Source: Syntrophaceae bacterium (GTDB taxonomy: Bacteria; Desulfobacterota; Syntrophia; Syntrophales; Smithellaceae). From it: a stretch of DNA of 6,334 bases. The stretch is from positions 1-6,334 of the forward strand of contig DNYQ01000264.1 in assembly GCA_003506745.1 (NCBI GenBank). The letters are read 5' to 3'. Below, one piece after another: positions 5,741 to 6,334 of this stretch (position 1 is its first letter; each line of letters opens with the position of its first letter). A model generated the notes under the pieces. It made no database searches. It saw nothing but the letters and a program-made list of their open reading frames with translations, and was not told the origin of the DNA. The translations under genes were made by a program, and so were the position numbers.

Positions 5741-6334
5741 ATTGGTTGTAATATCGTGGTGATCTATCGCATCCCCCTCGCCAAGCACCTGTATTCCCGC
5801 TCCGGCAAAAACATCTTTGTGATCGCCCCATTCCCCGTCGGACACCCACCGGTCATGCGATCCTGACGCGTATTCCGAATGGTAATGTTTTTCTTCGTAA
5901 GGACGCGTTCCACCCATCATCACGGCCGTTTTCCCGATCCGCTCCAGCCGGTGCGGATCAAGAAGAATAAATCCAACATCATCATATTCGAACCGGTCCC
6001 TGTTCTCTTCCAGTATTCCGGAAATCATTTCACAGATATCCTCCACCGGATACCGTTCGAACACGTCGCGTGCCCCGCCAAGAAGGGATTGTCGCAGACA
6101 GAAACGCCACACATCATCGAACCCGTCGGTGGAAAGGAGTACCCGGGCTTCGCGGTCCGTCATGTGATACCGGGTCACATCCACGATTTCCTTGCTCCTT
6201 CCCGCAAAATTCATGTCGCGGCCCGTCTGCTGGCAAATCGAACCGGTGACGCTGTTCATGACCGTTACGACGCTGTCACCGCCGTGAGAAATGATCAGGA
6301 AAACGTCTTCGCCTTCGCGTCTGATGGCGACACA
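5738..6334 (-). CDS. PP2C-like Ser/Thr protein phosphatase, N-terminus cut by window
   Basis: 198 residues are visible; the start lies beyond the window edge. The stretch reads like the C-terminal half of a PP2C (PPM) phosphatase, which removes phosphate from Ser/Thr using two metal ions. DVFLIISHGGDS corresponds to the strand ending in the family's hydrophobic-x-GDS motif. VLLSTDGFDDV holds a probable metal-binding Asp (visible residue 70). FEYDDVGFILLD matches the final D-D/N motif (visible residue 118). The first metal-binding D-G-H-G-G motif would be outside the window, so activity cannot be judged. About 70 polar, His- and Asp-rich residues follow the phosphatase fold and match nothing I recognise. 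The stop is 20 nt before the regulator gene, on the same strand, so co-transcription is possible. Assignment rests on motif order only. Confidence 0.62.
   Translation of the reverse strand, partial: CVAIRREGEDVFLIISHGGDSVVTVMNSVTGSICQQTGRDMNFAGRSKEIVDVTRYHMTDREARVLLSTDGFDDVWRFCLRQSLLGGARDVFERYPVEDICEMISGILEENRDRFEYDDVGFILLDPHRLERIGKTAVMMGGTRPYEEKHYHSEYASGSHDRWVSDGEWGDHKDVFAGAGIQVLGEGDAIDHHDITTN

Noticed and set aside
5718..5849. N-terminal extension of the TetR regulator to 5849
   Set aside because: It overlaps the phosphatase-like gene in another frame and would add 44 Arg- and Gly-rich residues not typical before TetR helix 1.

Overview
The window reads as part of a chromosome from an anaerobic, fatty- or organic-acid-oxidising bacterium, most likely a Desulfobacterota (Syntrophales- or Desulfobacterales-like) lineage. 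That placement is an inference from the style of the acyl-CoA dehydrogenase (ACAD) and MaoC proteins, the moderate base composition and the strong AAGGAGG-type ribosome binding sites. It is not proven by any marker gene. All seven genes lie on the minus strand, so transcription runs from high to low coordinates. Both end genes are cut by the window edges.

Layout in transcription order: (1) the C-terminal part of a PP2C-like Ser/Thr phosphatase (6334-5738). (2) A TetR/AcrR regulator (5717-5109), 20 nt downstream. (3) An ACAD (5089-3938) whose usual C-terminal catalytic Glu is Gly and which carries Asp at the alternative, isovaleryl-CoA-dehydrogenase-type position. (4) A second ACAD (3889-2717) with the canonical Glu. 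(5) A 57-nt gap holding a perfect 8-bp hairpin. (6) A MaoC/HadA-like hotdog protein without a catalytic dyad (2659-2222). (7) A MaoC/HadB-like (R)-specific hydratase with an intact Asp-His dyad (2211-1825); its Shine-Dalgarno overlaps the previous stop codon. (8) A 160-nt regulatory gap with a good sigma70-type promoter and a perfect 16-bp palindrome resembling a FadR/TetR operator. (9) A large DmdC-type ACAD (1664 to beyond position 1).

Working model: the genes form an acyl-CoA beta-oxidation module. Dehydrogenases introduce the double bond and a heteromeric MaoC pair hydrates it, probably to an (R)-3-hydroxyacyl-CoA. The TetR protein probably senses an acyl-CoA and binds the palindrome before the DmdC-like gene. 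No 3-hydroxyacyl-CoA dehydrogenase, thiolase, acyl-CoA ligase or electron-transfer flavoprotein is in view, so the substrate and the completeness of the pathway are unknown. Most notable are the reciprocal swap of catalytic bases in the ACAD pair, the matched catalytic/non-catalytic MaoC pair, and the operator. I saw no tRNA, rRNA, CRISPR array, insertion sequence or phage gene.
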